Assembly: GCA_902825965.1 (NCBI GenBank)
Contig: CADEDA010000011.1
Location: forward strand, 56,182-93,265
From: an uncultured Gemmatimonadota bacterium
GTDB lineage: Bacteria; Gemmatimonadota; Gemmatimonadetes; Gemmatimonadales; Gemmatimonadaceae
Direction of reading: 5' to 3'
Length of the DNA stretch: 37,084 bases
Part shown: one piece after another, positions 15,883-23,138 of the stretch
Position numbering within the stretch: the stretch's first letter is position 1
Layout of the letters: each line of letters opens with the position of its first letter
The notes under the pieces: generated by a model
The model's input: the letters and a program-made list of their open reading frames with translations, nothing else
Told to the model about the DNA's origin: nothing
Database searches by the model: none
Program-made: the position numbers and the translations under genes

Positions 15883-16848
15883 GTGGGTACGTCTGCACTG
15901 GAATTCGAGAAGCCGATCGCCGAGCTCGAGAAGCAGATCGACGAGCTCAAGCGCATGGCGGAGGAACGCAAGCTCGACGTCGCCCCGGAGATCGCGCCCC
16001 TGCAGGAGCGCCTCACCGAGATGCGCCGTGACGTCTACCGGAAGCTGACGCCGCTGCAGCGCGTGCAGGTGGCGCGGTCGTCCCGCCGCCCGTTCACGCT
16101 GGACTACCTGCGCCTGGCGTTCAGCGACTTCATCGAGCTGCACGGCGACCGCGCGTACCGTGACGATCCGTCGATCGTCGGCGGCTGGGCCCGGCTCGAC
16201 GGCGAGACCGTGATGGTCATCGGGCACCAGCGCGGGCGCGACACCAAGGAGAACCTGCACCGCAACTTCGGGATGCCGCACCCCGAGGGCTATCGCAAGG
16301 CGCTCCGCCTCATGAAGCTGGCCGAGAAGTTCCACGTCCCCGTGATCACGTTCATCGACACACCGGGCGCCTGGGCCGGGCTCGGCGCCGAGGAACGCGG
16401 CCAGTCCGAAGCCATCGCGCGCAACCTGCTCGAGATGAGCCAGCTCACTGTGCCCATCGTCGCGACGGTCATCGGAGAAGGCGGCTCCGGTGGTGCGCTC
16501 GCGCTCGGCGTCGCCGACCGCATCCTGATGCTCGAGAACTCCGTCTACTCCGTGATCACCGTCGAGGGCTGTGCGGCGATCCTGTGGAAGGACGGCAAGA
16601 GCCCCGAGATGCGCGAGCGCGCCGCGGCCTCGCTCAAGATCACCGCGCCTGACCTGCTCGAGCTCAAGGTGATCGACGAGATCATCCCCGAACCCACCGG
16701 CGGCGCCCACGCCAACCACGCCGAGACGGCGAAGGCCGTGCACGACGCGGTGCTCCGGCACATCGACGAACTCCGCCGGCTCAAGCCGGACAAGCTCGTG
16801 CGCAAGCGCCGCGAGAAGTACCTCAAGATGGGCGCATTCAACGAGTGA
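15883..16848 (+). CDS. accA: Acetyl-CoA carboxylase carboxyltransferase, alpha subunit
   Basis: 321 aa from GTG 15883, chosen for its AGGAGG spacing; ATG 15877 would add two residues. AccA and AccD form the carboxyltransferase that moves CO2 from biotin carboxyl carrier protein to acetyl-CoA, the first step of fatty-acid synthesis. Signatures: LEFEKPIAELEKQIDEL, then RPFTLDYLRLAFSDFIELHGDRAYRDDPSIVGG, IGHQRGRDTKENLHRNFGMPHPEGYRKALRLM, ITFIDTPGAWAGLGAEERGQSEAIARNL, GEGGSGGALALGVADRI and the carboxylate-binding YSVITVEGCAAILWKD. The gene starts just after dnaE and its stop overlaps the next GTG start. AccD is not in this window. Confidence 0.95.
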   Translation: MGTSALEFEKPIAELEKQIDELKRMAEERKLDVAPEIAPLQERLTEMRRDVYRKLTPLQRVQVARSSRRPFTLDYLRLAFSDFIELHGDRAYRDDPSIVGGWARLDGETVMVIGHQRGRDTKENLHRNFGMPHPEGYRKALRLMKLAEKFHVPVITFIDTPGAWAGLGAEERGQSEAIARNLLEMSQLTVPIVATVIGEGGSGGALALGVADRILMLENSVYSVITVEGCAAILWKDGKSPEMRERAAASLKITAPDLLELKVIDEIIPEPTGGAHANHAETAKAVHDAVLRHIDELRRLKPDKLVRKRREKYLKMGAFNE

Positions 16849-18224
16849 CGGCCGCCGCAGTCGCGACACACCTCGTCGAGGTCGAGTTCAAGGGGAATCG
16901 GCGCGCGTTCTACACCTTCACCGGTGAGGCCGCGCCGTCCGTCCGCACCGCCGTGATCGTGCAGGTGGAGCGCGGGGAGGACTTCGCGCGGGTGCACGCC
17001 ACCGGCGAGCTCGCGGAGAAGCGCAAAGCCGGCACCACACACGGCAAGGCCTCGCCCGACCGGCTGCCCGAGATCGTCCGGATCGCGACCAAGCAGGAGA
17101 TCGACACCGCCGTGCGCCTGCGCGCCGACGAGGACGCCGTGCGCAAGGCCGCGATCGAGATCGTCCGCCAGCTCAAGCTCGACATGAAGGTCTCCGACGC
17201 CGAGTGGCAGTGGGACCGGCGCCGGCTCACCTGCTACTTCACGGCCGAGGAACGCGTCGACTTCCGTCAGCTCGTGCGCCAGCTCGAGAAGCGCTTCTCC
17301 ACGCGCGTGCACATGTGGCACATCGGGGTGCGCGACGAGGCGCGGCGGCTCGACGGCGTCGGACGCTGCGGGCGCCAGTTCTGCTCGAGTTCCTGGCTAC
17401 CGGAACTCCGGCCCGTCAAGTCGAGCTCCGCGAAGGACCAGCGCCTCTCCACGCTCAATCCCGCACAGATCTCCGGCACCTGCGGCCGCCTCATGTGCTG
17501 CCTGCGCTACGAGCACGAGTTCTACGTGCACTCGCGCAAGCGCTTCCCCAAGGAAGGCAAGATCATCACCACCGCGGTCGGCGAGGAGAAGGTCGCGCAC
17601 AACGACATCTTCCGTGACCTCGTCACGTTGCGCGACGCCGCCGGCGAATCGCGCAGCATCCCGCTCGCCCAGCTGCGCCGCGAGATGGGCGACACCAGCC
17701 TGCCCATCGAGGACGAATCGCCGGTCGACGAGTCCGGGCCCGAGGAGCAGGAGCTGGTTCCGCTCACACGCAACGCCGCCCCCGCCACACCCCCCAAGGA
17801 CCCGCGGCCCCGCGAGCAGCGCCCGCGCGAGCAGCGTGCCCGCGATGAACGTGCCCGCGAGCAGCGTCCCCGCGACCAGCGGCCCCAGCGCCCCCCGGCA
17901 CCCGCTCCGGCCCCAACGTCGACCCCGGCGCCGGCGCAGCGGCCACCGGCCGCCACGACACCAGCGCCCCACGTGCCACCCGCGCAGCTGCAGCGCCCGA
18001 TCGCGGCCGACCTCGATGCGGATGGGGCGGATGACGGGGACGACACCGACGAGGAGGACGGCACCCCGCCGACCGCCGACGGTTCGGCGTCGCCCGCGGG
18101 CGTCCCCAACGGTCCCAATGCCGGCGGTGAGGGGCGCAAGCGCGGCCGACGGCGGCGCGGACGGCGCGGCGGCCGGCGCGGGCGTGGCGGCCAAGGCGGT
18201 GGCGAGGGTACTCCTTCAGCATGA
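16845..18224 (+). CDS. RicT/YaaT-like PSP1-domain protein with Arg/Gly-rich tail
   Basis: 459 aa with a GTG start overlapping the accA stop by 4 nt. The first 275 or so residues form a PSP1 domain: HLVEVEFKGNRRAFYTF, FTAEERVDFRQLVRQLEKRFSTRVHMWHIGVRDEARRL, then the cysteine signatures GRCGRQFCSSSWL (C175, C180) and GTCGRLMCCLRYEHEFY (C213, C218, C219). In Bacillus subtilis the homologue RicT, with RicA and RicF, binds Fe-S clusters and directs RNase Y processing. Residues from about 300 on are unlike that: tandem PREQR/ARDER-type units, a Pro/Ala linker, an acidic patch (DADGADDGDDTDEEDG) and a terminal R/G stretch resembling RGG RNA-binding tails. A role in RNA binding is inferred. Confidence 0.85.
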   Translation: MTAAAVATHLVEVEFKGNRRAFYTFTGEAAPSVRTAVIVQVERGEDFARVHATGELAEKRKAGTTHGKASPDRLPEIVRIATKQEIDTAVRLRADEDAVRKAAIEIVRQLKLDMKVSDAEWQWDRRRLTCYFTAEERVDFRQLVRQLEKRFSTRVHMWHIGVRDEARRLDGVGRCGRQFCSSSWLPELRPVKSSSAKDQRLSTLNPAQISGTCGRLMCCLRYEHEFYVHSRKRFPKEGKIITTAVGEEKVAHNDIFRDLVTLRDAAGESRSIPLAQLRREMGDTSLPIEDESPVDESGPEEQELVPLTRNAAPATPPKDPRPREQRPREQRARDERAREQRPRDQRPQRPPAPAPAPTSTPAPAQRPPAATTPAPHVPPAQLQRPIAADLDADGADDGDDTDEEDGTPPTADGSASPAGVPNGPNAGGEGRKRGRRRRGRRGGRRGRGGQGGGEGTPSA

Positions 18225-19762
18225 CGCGCTTCTACCTCACCACCGCGATCGACTACGCGAACGGCGACCCGCATCTCGGACACGCCCTCGAGAAGATCGG
18301 CGCGGACGCCGTGTGCCGGTTCCACCGCCAGCTCGGCGAGGACGTCTGGTTCCTCACCGGCATGGACGAACACGGGCAGAAGGTCGCGCAGACCGCCGAC
18401 GCCGCAGGGCTCGGCCCGCAGGAGTTCGTGGACCGCGTCGCCGATCGCTTCCGCGCCATGTGGACCACGCTCGACGTCGCCTACGACCAGTTCATCCGCA
18501 CCTCGCACCCGGCGCACCACGCCGCGGTGAAGGACCTGCTCGAGCGCATCTTCGCGCACAGCCCGGACGACTTCTACGAGCGCCGGTACACCGGGCTCTA
18601 TTGCGTGGGCTGCGAGAGCTTCAAGCAGCCGGCCGACATCACCGACGGGAAGTGCGCCCTGCATCCCACGCGCACGCTCGAGGAGGTCACGGAACGCAAC
18701 TGGTTCTTCCGGCTCTCCGCGTACGCCGACCGGCTCAAGCGACATTTCGAGGCCCACCCGGAGTTCCTCGAACCCGCGACGCGGCGCAACGAGATCCTCG
18801 CGCTGCTCGAACAGGGCCTCGAGGACATCTCCGCCAGCCGCGCACGCTTCGCCTGGGGCGTGCCCTTCCCGCGCCCGCTCTCCGACGGGGAGATCCAGAC
18901 GACCTACGTCTGGTTCGATGCGCTTCCCAACTACTGGACCGCGCAGTTCTTCCCCGACTCCAAGGCGAGTTGGCCGGCGCAGGTGCACGTGATCGGCAAG
19001 GACATCACGCGCTTCCACACCGTGATCTGGCCGGCGATGCTCATGGCCGCGGGCCTGCCGCTGCCTGAACGCGTGTGGGCGCACGGCTTCATCTCGCTCG
19101 GCGGCGAACGCTTCTCCAAGTCCGCCGGCGTCAAGCTCGAGTTGGCCGAGGCGGCTGGCCGCTTCGGCACGGACGCCTTCCGCTACTACCTGCTCCGCGA
19201 CATCCCCTTCGACGGCGACGGGGCGTTCTCGTGGGAACGTTTCGAGGCCGTCTACACCTCGGAGCTGGCCAACGGACTCGGCAACCTCGCCAGCCGCACC
19301 ACCGCCATGATCGAGAAGTACTGCGACGGCGTGGTGCCGTCCGGTGCGCGTGGTGAGATCGATGCCGCCGATCTCGCCGATCTCGCCGACTGCCGCGCAG
19401 CCGTCGCCGGGCCCCGCGGCCTCCTGCTCCACGAGGCGGTCGCGGCGGTCTTCAGGACCGTCGTCCGGGCCAATCAGTTCATCCAGGACAGCAAGCCCTG
19501 GGTCCTGGCGAAGGACCCCGCGCAGCGCCCCGAGCTCGAGCGGGTGCTGGCCACCTTGGCCCGGCAGCTCGCGCGGCAGGCCGCGTACCTCGCCCCCGTG
19601 ATGCCGAACAAGGCGGAGGCGCTCTGGCAGGCCCTGGGCGGCCCCGGAACGGCGCGTGGCACCCTGTTCGAGCAGGCTGACCGCCTGGACTGCGTGGGCT
19701 GGCGTGTGAGCAAGGGCGAGGGGCTCTTCCCACGCCCAGAACCGCCGACACTGAAGCCCTAG
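18221..19762 (+). CDS. metG: Methionyl-tRNA synthetase
   Basis: 513 aa; the ATG overlaps the RicT-like stop as ATGA. A class I aminoacyl-tRNA synthetase that charges methionine. The HIGH-type motif is HLGH (18-21) in YANGDPHLGHALEKIGAD. The connective peptide has one zinc knuckle (CVGCESF ... CALHPTR), and tRNA-acceptor residues follow in EERNW-like TERNWFFRLS. The KMSKS-type loop is FSKSAG (298-301). The anticodon-binding helical domain includes NQFIQDSKPWVLAKD. It ends after this domain, so it is the short form without the C-terminal tRNA-binding (EMAP-like) domain. The neighbour order ricT-metG is also found in other phyla. Confidence 0.95.
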   Translation: MTRFYLTTAIDYANGDPHLGHALEKIGADAVCRFHRQLGEDVWFLTGMDEHGQKVAQTADAAGLGPQEFVDRVADRFRAMWTTLDVAYDQFIRTSHPAHHAAVKDLLERIFAHSPDDFYERRYTGLYCVGCESFKQPADITDGKCALHPTRTLEEVTERNWFFRLSAYADRLKRHFEAHPEFLEPATRRNEILALLEQGLEDISASRARFAWGVPFPRPLSDGEIQTTYVWFDALPNYWTAQFFPDSKASWPAQVHVIGKDITRFHTVIWPAMLMAAGLPLPERVWAHGFISLGGERFSKSAGVKLELAEAAGRFGTDAFRYYLLRDIPFDGDGAFSWERFEAVYTSELANGLGNLASRTTAMIEKYCDGVVPSGARGEIDAADLADLADCRAAVAGPRGLLLHEAVAAVFRTVVRANQFIQDSKPWVLAKDPAQRPELERVLATLARQLARQAAYLAPVMPNKAEALWQALGGPGTARGTLFEQADRLDCVGWRVSKGEGLFPRPEPPTLKP

Positions 19763-19773
19763 AGCCTCGGGCT

Positions 19774-19795
19774 CCACCGACGGCTCTGCCGGTGG
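19774..19795. terminator. Possible hairpin terminator after metG
   Basis: CCAC (19774-19777) and CGGC (19781-19784) can pair with GCCG (19788-19791) and GTGG (19792-19795), with a 3-nt bulge and a TCT loop, 12 nt after the metG stop. A weak CTTTA follows. The rest of the 224-nt gap to 19986 is GC-rich, includes another arm pair GCCCTT (19802-19807) and AAGGGC (19831-19836), and ends with the promoter of the peptidase gene. Confidence 0.35.
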
Positions 19796-19974
19796 CTTTA
19801 GGCCCTTCTGGCGGCCCTACCGGCGGCCCCAAGGGCTCGCAGCCGCCCTCTGCGGGCCACTGTCACGTCGTGAGAGCCCGGGTTTTCGCCTAGGGCGGCG
19901 CAAGAGTCTCCTCCCCGGAGCGAGGGACCTGACTGTTCGGGGTATCCTCGGGGCCGCTCTGCAGACTCCCACCC

Positions 19975-19980
19975 TATCTT
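19975..19980 (+). promoter_or_regulatory. Candidate -10 element for a leaderless M23 peptidase transcript
   Basis: TATCTT is followed by six bases (CTTCCC) and the ATG at 19987. There is no Shine-Dalgarno and no clear -35 box. Spacing is identical to that at 8961 and 23116. Confidence 0.5.
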
Positions 19981-19986
19981 CTTCCC

Positions 19987-20955
19987 ATGGATCGCAAGCG
20001 CTGGACCCTGCTCGTGATCGCCCCGAAGAACGGTCGGACGCGTGAGCTCTCCCTTCCAGGGTGGACCTTCCGCGCGACGGTCTACGGGGCCATCGCGGCT
20101 GTGCTCCTCATCGGGGCTGCGGTCACGGTGCTCTTCACGCCGTGGGGCACCCCGGGCTCCCGTCTGGTGGCGGCCCAGAACGCCGAACTCCAGCGCGAGA
20201 TCGCGGCCATCGAGGAACGCTTCAAGGTCCTCCAGGACACCATCGGGGCGATCGCGAAGCGCGAGGAACAGATGCGGATGCTGGCCGGGCTGCCCACCGG
20301 CCGCATGCCCACGGCGGATTCCAGCGCGCGGCTCCGTACCGCCTCGCTCTCCGAGCTCACCGTCCCCACCACCGCGGCCACGAACGACGCCACCGACGAC
20401 GCACCGGTCGCGCGGCGCCGACCGTTCCTCGGGCGCCTGGGCTGGAGCGCCCGGCCCGACGTGGAAGGACTCATCGACCGGGCCACGTCGCTCGCCCGCT
20501 CGTTCAGCGACGTCTCCGACACGCTGCAGCGGAACTACGACCGCTTCGCGAACACGCCGAGCATCATGCCGACCACCGGCTGGCTCTCGAGCCAGTTCAC
20601 CAAGAGCCGCTTCCATCCCATCCTGCACGAGAACCGGCCGCACGAGGGCATCGATGTCACGGCGCCCACCGGCACGCCGATCGTCGCGCCGGCGTCGGGA
20701 ACGGTGGTGTTCGCGGGCAGCGACAAGGGCTACGGCAACTCCGTGGTGATCGACCATGGCAACGGCATCCGCACACGCTTCGCGCACTGCTCCCGTGTCG
20801 CAGTACGGAACGGCCAGCGCGTCACGCGGGGCCAGCTCATCGCCGCCGTGGGCGCGACCGGACTCGCAACCGCCCCGCACCTGCACTACGAGATCCACGT
20901 GAACGGCAAGCCGGTGGATCCGCTCACCTACGTGCTCCCCGAAGCGGAGAAGTGA
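19987..20955 (+). CDS. M23 (LytM/NlpD-like) peptidoglycan endopeptidase family protein, membrane-anchored
   Basis: 322 aa. A short cytosolic N-terminus (MDRKRWTLLVIAPKNGRTRELSLPG is its first 25 or so residues in outline) leads to one transmembrane helix (about 31-52), then a coiled coil (AAQNAELQREIAAIEERFKVLQDTIG). The C-terminal M23 domain (about 200-322) has the zinc ligands H219 and D223 in PHEGID and the HLHYE motif (H298, H300). GTVVFAGSDKGYGNSVVIDHGNGIRTRFAHCS and GQLIAAVGATG are family hallmarks. All ligands being present suggests an active endopeptidase rather than an EnvC-like activator, though that is inference. It is probably involved in cell-wall remodelling in the periplasm. 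Confidence 0.88.
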   Translation: MDRKRWTLLVIAPKNGRTRELSLPGWTFRATVYGAIAAVLLIGAAVTVLFTPWGTPGSRLVAAQNAELQREIAAIEERFKVLQDTIGAIAKREEQMRMLAGLPTGRMPTADSSARLRTASLSELTVPTTAATNDATDDAPVARRRPFLGRLGWSARPDVEGLIDRATSLARSFSDVSDTLQRNYDRFANTPSIMPTTGWLSSQFTKSRFHPILHENRPHEGIDVTAPTGTPIVAPASGTVVFAGSDKGYGNSVVIDHGNGIRTRFAHCSRVAVRNGQRVTRGQLIAAVGATGLATAPHLHYEIHVNGKPVDPLTYVLPEAEK

Positions 20956-20970
20956 GCGCGGCGACGCGCT
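20955..20970. terminator. Hairpin with GCGA tetraloop between two convergent stops
   Basis: AGCGCG (20955-20960), loop GCGA, CGCGCT (20965-20970): a perfect 6-bp stem closed by a GNRA-type loop. It fills the 13-nt space between the peptidase stop (TGA 20953-20955) and the lemA stop (TAG, 20971-20969 on the minus strand). There is no T-run on either strand. It is probably a compact shared transcript end. Confidence 0.5.
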
Positions 20971-21532
20971 AGAACTTCACCTGCGGTGCCTCCTTCGCAG
21001 CCGCGTTGGTGACTTCGAAGTACTCGCGGGCCTTCGCACCCGTGACCTTCGCCGTCAGCACCGCCGGGAACCGGCGGATATAGGCGTTGTAGTCGCGCAC
21101 CGCGTTGTTGTAGTCCGTGCGCGCCACGCCGATCCGGTTCTCGGTGCCCGTCAGCTCATCCTGCAGGCGCAGGAAGGTGGCGTCGCTCTTGAGCGTCGGG
21201 TACGCCTCCGCGATCGCGATCAGCCGGCCCAGCGCGCCGGTCATCTGCTCGTTCGCGTTGGCCATCTGCTGCACGTTGCCGCCCTGCAGCGCACCGGTCA
21301 GGCCCGCGCGCGCCTCGGCGACCGCCGTGAAGATCTTCTCCTCCTGCGCGGCGAATCCCTTCACCGTCTCCACGAGGTTCGGCACCAGGTCGGCACGACG
21401 CTGGAGTTGCACCTCGATCTGCTGCTTGGCGGCGGCCGCCGCCTCGTCCATGGTCTGGATGGTGTTGTAGCCGCAAGCCGAGAGCAGGAACGGCAGCACC
21501 AGGATCAGCGGCAACCACTTCGACGTCTTCAC
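20969..21532 (-). CDS. lemA: LemA family lipoprotein
   Basis: 187 aa from a GTG at 21532, chosen because GGAG lies 6 nt upstream and it starts exactly at the signal peptide; the frame is open 300 nt further but over another gene. The lipobox is FLLSAC (Cys20). LemA hallmarks follow: YNTIQTMDEAAAAAKQQIEVQLQRRADLVPNLVETVKG, AEARAGLTGA, AYPTLKSDATFLRLQDELTGTENRIGVARTDYNNAVRDYNAYIRRFPA. LemA proteins are helical, membrane-attached and of uncertain function. They are commonly encoded beside TPM-domain proteins, as here (22313-23104). It is the third gene of that operon, 49 nt after the nucleotidyltransferase-like gene. Confidence 0.92.
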   Translation of the reverse strand: MKTSKWLPLILVLPFLLSACGYNTIQTMDEAAAAAKQQIEVQLQRRADLVPNLVETVKGFAAQEEKIFTAVAEARAGLTGALQGGNVQQMANANEQMTGALGRLIAIAEAYPTLKSDATFLRLQDELTGTENRIGVARTDYNNAVRDYNAYIRRFPAVLTAKVTGAKAREYFEVTNAAAKEAPQVKF

Positions 21533-21581
21533 GTGTCGCTCCGAGTGTGGGACAGAATGGAACAGGGGAAAGATGGGAACC

Positions 21582-22310
21582 TCAGCGGGTGTGCACCAGC
21601 GCGTCGACGTGCGCCACGAAGCGCTCCAGCCCCGCGTGGTACGCCTCGAGCACGGCGTCCGCCCGCGCCGCCGGGATGACCGCCGTACCGGCGACGTGAC
21701 CGAGCACGTCGAGGAACGGCGCGGGGTCGAACCCTGCGCGCGTCGCGGCCCGCTGCACCACCGCCGCGCTGCCATCGACGCCGCGCTCCCCGTGCACGCG
21801 CAGCAGCGTCCGGAACAACACCAGGACGGCACTCTTCGATGCGGCGAGCAGCGCGAGCTCCTGCGCCTGGTCCCCGTCGCAGCGCAGGATCCCCTGACGC
21901 AGCGCGATCAGCTTGCCCATCGCCTCGAACTCCAACTGGTGCCGCAAGTGGGCCGGGTCCACCGACGCGGGCTCCGCCGGCAGCGCACCCGCCAACACCA
22001 TGTGCCGGTCGAGGATGTCGGCGACCTCGATGGCGAACACGTCGCGGCTCGAGCGCCATTCACTCTCACTCAGCAGCAGCGGCGGCGGATTGCCGGCCGC
22101 CGCCCAGGCCTTGGCGGTCGCGGCACTCGCGCGCAGGGCGCGCGCCGTCAACGTCCGCACGATGACGAGCACATTCAGGTCGGAGCGTTGCTCCACCCGT
22201 TCCACCCGTTCGCCGCGCGCCGCCGATCCGTACAGCACCACTGCGATCAGCGCGTCGCCATGGATGCGCTGCAGGTCGGCCGTGAGTGCTTCCAAGGTCT
22301 GCGTCGCCAT
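21582..22310 (-). CDS. Nucleotidyltransferase-superfamily-like protein
   Basis: 242 aa; the ATG at 22310 is 2 nt after the TPM gene stop, with GGGAG 9 nt upstream. The N-terminal region reads AVVLYGSAARGERVERVEQRSDLNVLVIV, the shape of the pol-beta-like nucleotidyltransferase motif (GSxARGE ... SDxDxxV), but the usual second Asp is Asn (SDLNVLV), which may weaken metal binding. The rest is helical, with HLRHQLEFEAMGKLIALRQGIL and a C-terminal helix bundle reminiscent of the HEPN/substrate-binding helices found after such domains. It is sandwiched between a TPM-domain protein and LemA, an uncommon partner for them. The target is unknown; it could be a regulatory or inactive nucleotidyltransferase. 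Confidence 0.7.
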   Translation of the reverse strand: MATQTLEALTADLQRIHGDALIAVVLYGSAARGERVERVEQRSDLNVLVIVRTLTARALRASAATAKAWAAAGNPPPLLLSESEWRSSRDVFAIEVADILDRHMVLAGALPAEPASVDPAHLRHQLEFEAMGKLIALRQGILRCDGDQAQELALLAASKSAVLVLFRTLLRVHGERGVDGSAAVVQRAATRAGFDPAPFLDVLGHVAGTAVIPAARADAVLEAYHAGLERFVAHVDALVHTR

Positions 22311-22312
22311 CG

Positions 22313-23104
22313 TCAGAAACTCCCGCTCGAGCCACCACCGGAGAACCCGCCGCCACCACCGAACCCACCGAACCCACCACCGCCGAAACCACCGCCGCCG
22401 AACCCGCCACCCCAGGACCCACCGCCGCCACCGCCACCGCGCCCCACCGGGAACGGCACCACCACCAGACCGCCGCGCCGTCCACGACGGGACGAGAGCA
22501 GGCTCATGATGATGAAGAAGAGGAGGATGAAGACGACCGGCGGGATCCCCTGTTCGCGCTTCGCGCGCCGCCGCGGCACCAGCGTGCTGTCCAGCGAGAA
22601 CTGGAACTCCGCCGCGTAGCGCTGGGCCACGCGTGCCGTGATGAGCGCCAGCGCCGGTCCGTACTGCCCCTGCTGCAGTTGCGGCGTCGCCTCACGGATC
22701 ATGTCGCCCGTCATGCCGTCGGTGAGGAACCCCTCGGCGCCGTTGCCGACCTCGATCCGGATGTAGCCGCGACCGTCCTGGTTGCGCTCGCGCGGGACCA
22801 GCAGGATCACCACGCCCGCGTTGCGTGTGCGGTCGCCGATCGCCGCCTTGGCCCCCACGCCCCATTCGCGGCCGATCCGCAGCGCGACCTCGGCCACGTC
22901 GCGTCCCTTGAGGTCCGCCAGCGTGACCACGGCGATCTCACCGGCCGATCCCGCCTGCACCGTCTCGATCAGTCGCGTGATGCGCGCGCGATCCGCATCC
23001 GGGATGACGCCGGCGAAATCGCTGACGAAGCCCGTCGGGGCCGGGATCTGGGGATCCTGGACGGCGAGCAGCAGTGCGACGAGCGTGCTGGCGAAGAGGC
23101 TCAC
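22313..23104 (-). CDS. TPM-domain (YgcG family) membrane protein
   Basis: 263 aa with a GTG start. A short signal peptide (MSLFASTLVALLLAVQ) is followed by the TPM domain (about 22-160): PTGFVSDFAGVIPDADRARITRLIE, then SAGEIAVVTLADLKGRDVAEVALRIGREWGVG, NAGVVILLVPRERN and EVGNGAEGFLTDGMTG, the standard acid-rich blocks. A C-terminal transmembrane helix (PVVFILLFFIIMSLL) follows an RRRAKR patch. The protein ends in a long Gly tail (GGGGGGGSWGGGFGGGGFGG in part), typical of this family. TPM/YgcG proteins are paired with LemA in many bacteria and are thought to act in envelope maintenance or assembly; the biochemical role is not settled. It leads the TPM-nucleotidyltransferase-lemA operon. Confidence 0.9.
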   Translation of the reverse strand: MSLFASTLVALLLAVQDPQIPAPTGFVSDFAGVIPDADRARITRLIETVQAGSAGEIAVVTLADLKGRDVAEVALRIGREWGVGAKAAIGDRTRNAGVVILLVPRERNQDGRGYIRIEVGNGAEGFLTDGMTGDMIREATPQLQQGQYGPALALITARVAQRYAAEFQFSLDSTLVPRRRAKREQGIPPVVFILLFFIIMSLLSSRRGRRGGLVVVPFPVGRGGGGGGGSWGGGFGGGGFGGGGFGGFGGGGGFSGGGSSGSF

Positions 23105-23110
23105 ACCCGA

Positions 23111-23116
23111 AAACTA
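23111..23116 (-). promoter_or_regulatory. Candidate -10 element for a leaderless TPM transcript
   Basis: Read on the minus strand, TAGTTT (23116 down to 23111) is followed by TCGGGT and the GTG at 23104. Spacing is again six bases. It lies in the 34-nt gap after the carboxypeptidase-regulatory gene, so the TPM operon can be expressed on its own. No Shine-Dalgarno is visible. Confidence 0.5.
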
Positions 23117-23138
23117 CTGGGTGCGCGGCGCCGAAGTG

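Noticed and set aside
19763-19986. tRNA or small RNA after metG
   Set aside because: The region is GC-rich and foldable but has no tRNA cloverleaf or recognisable RNA consensus.
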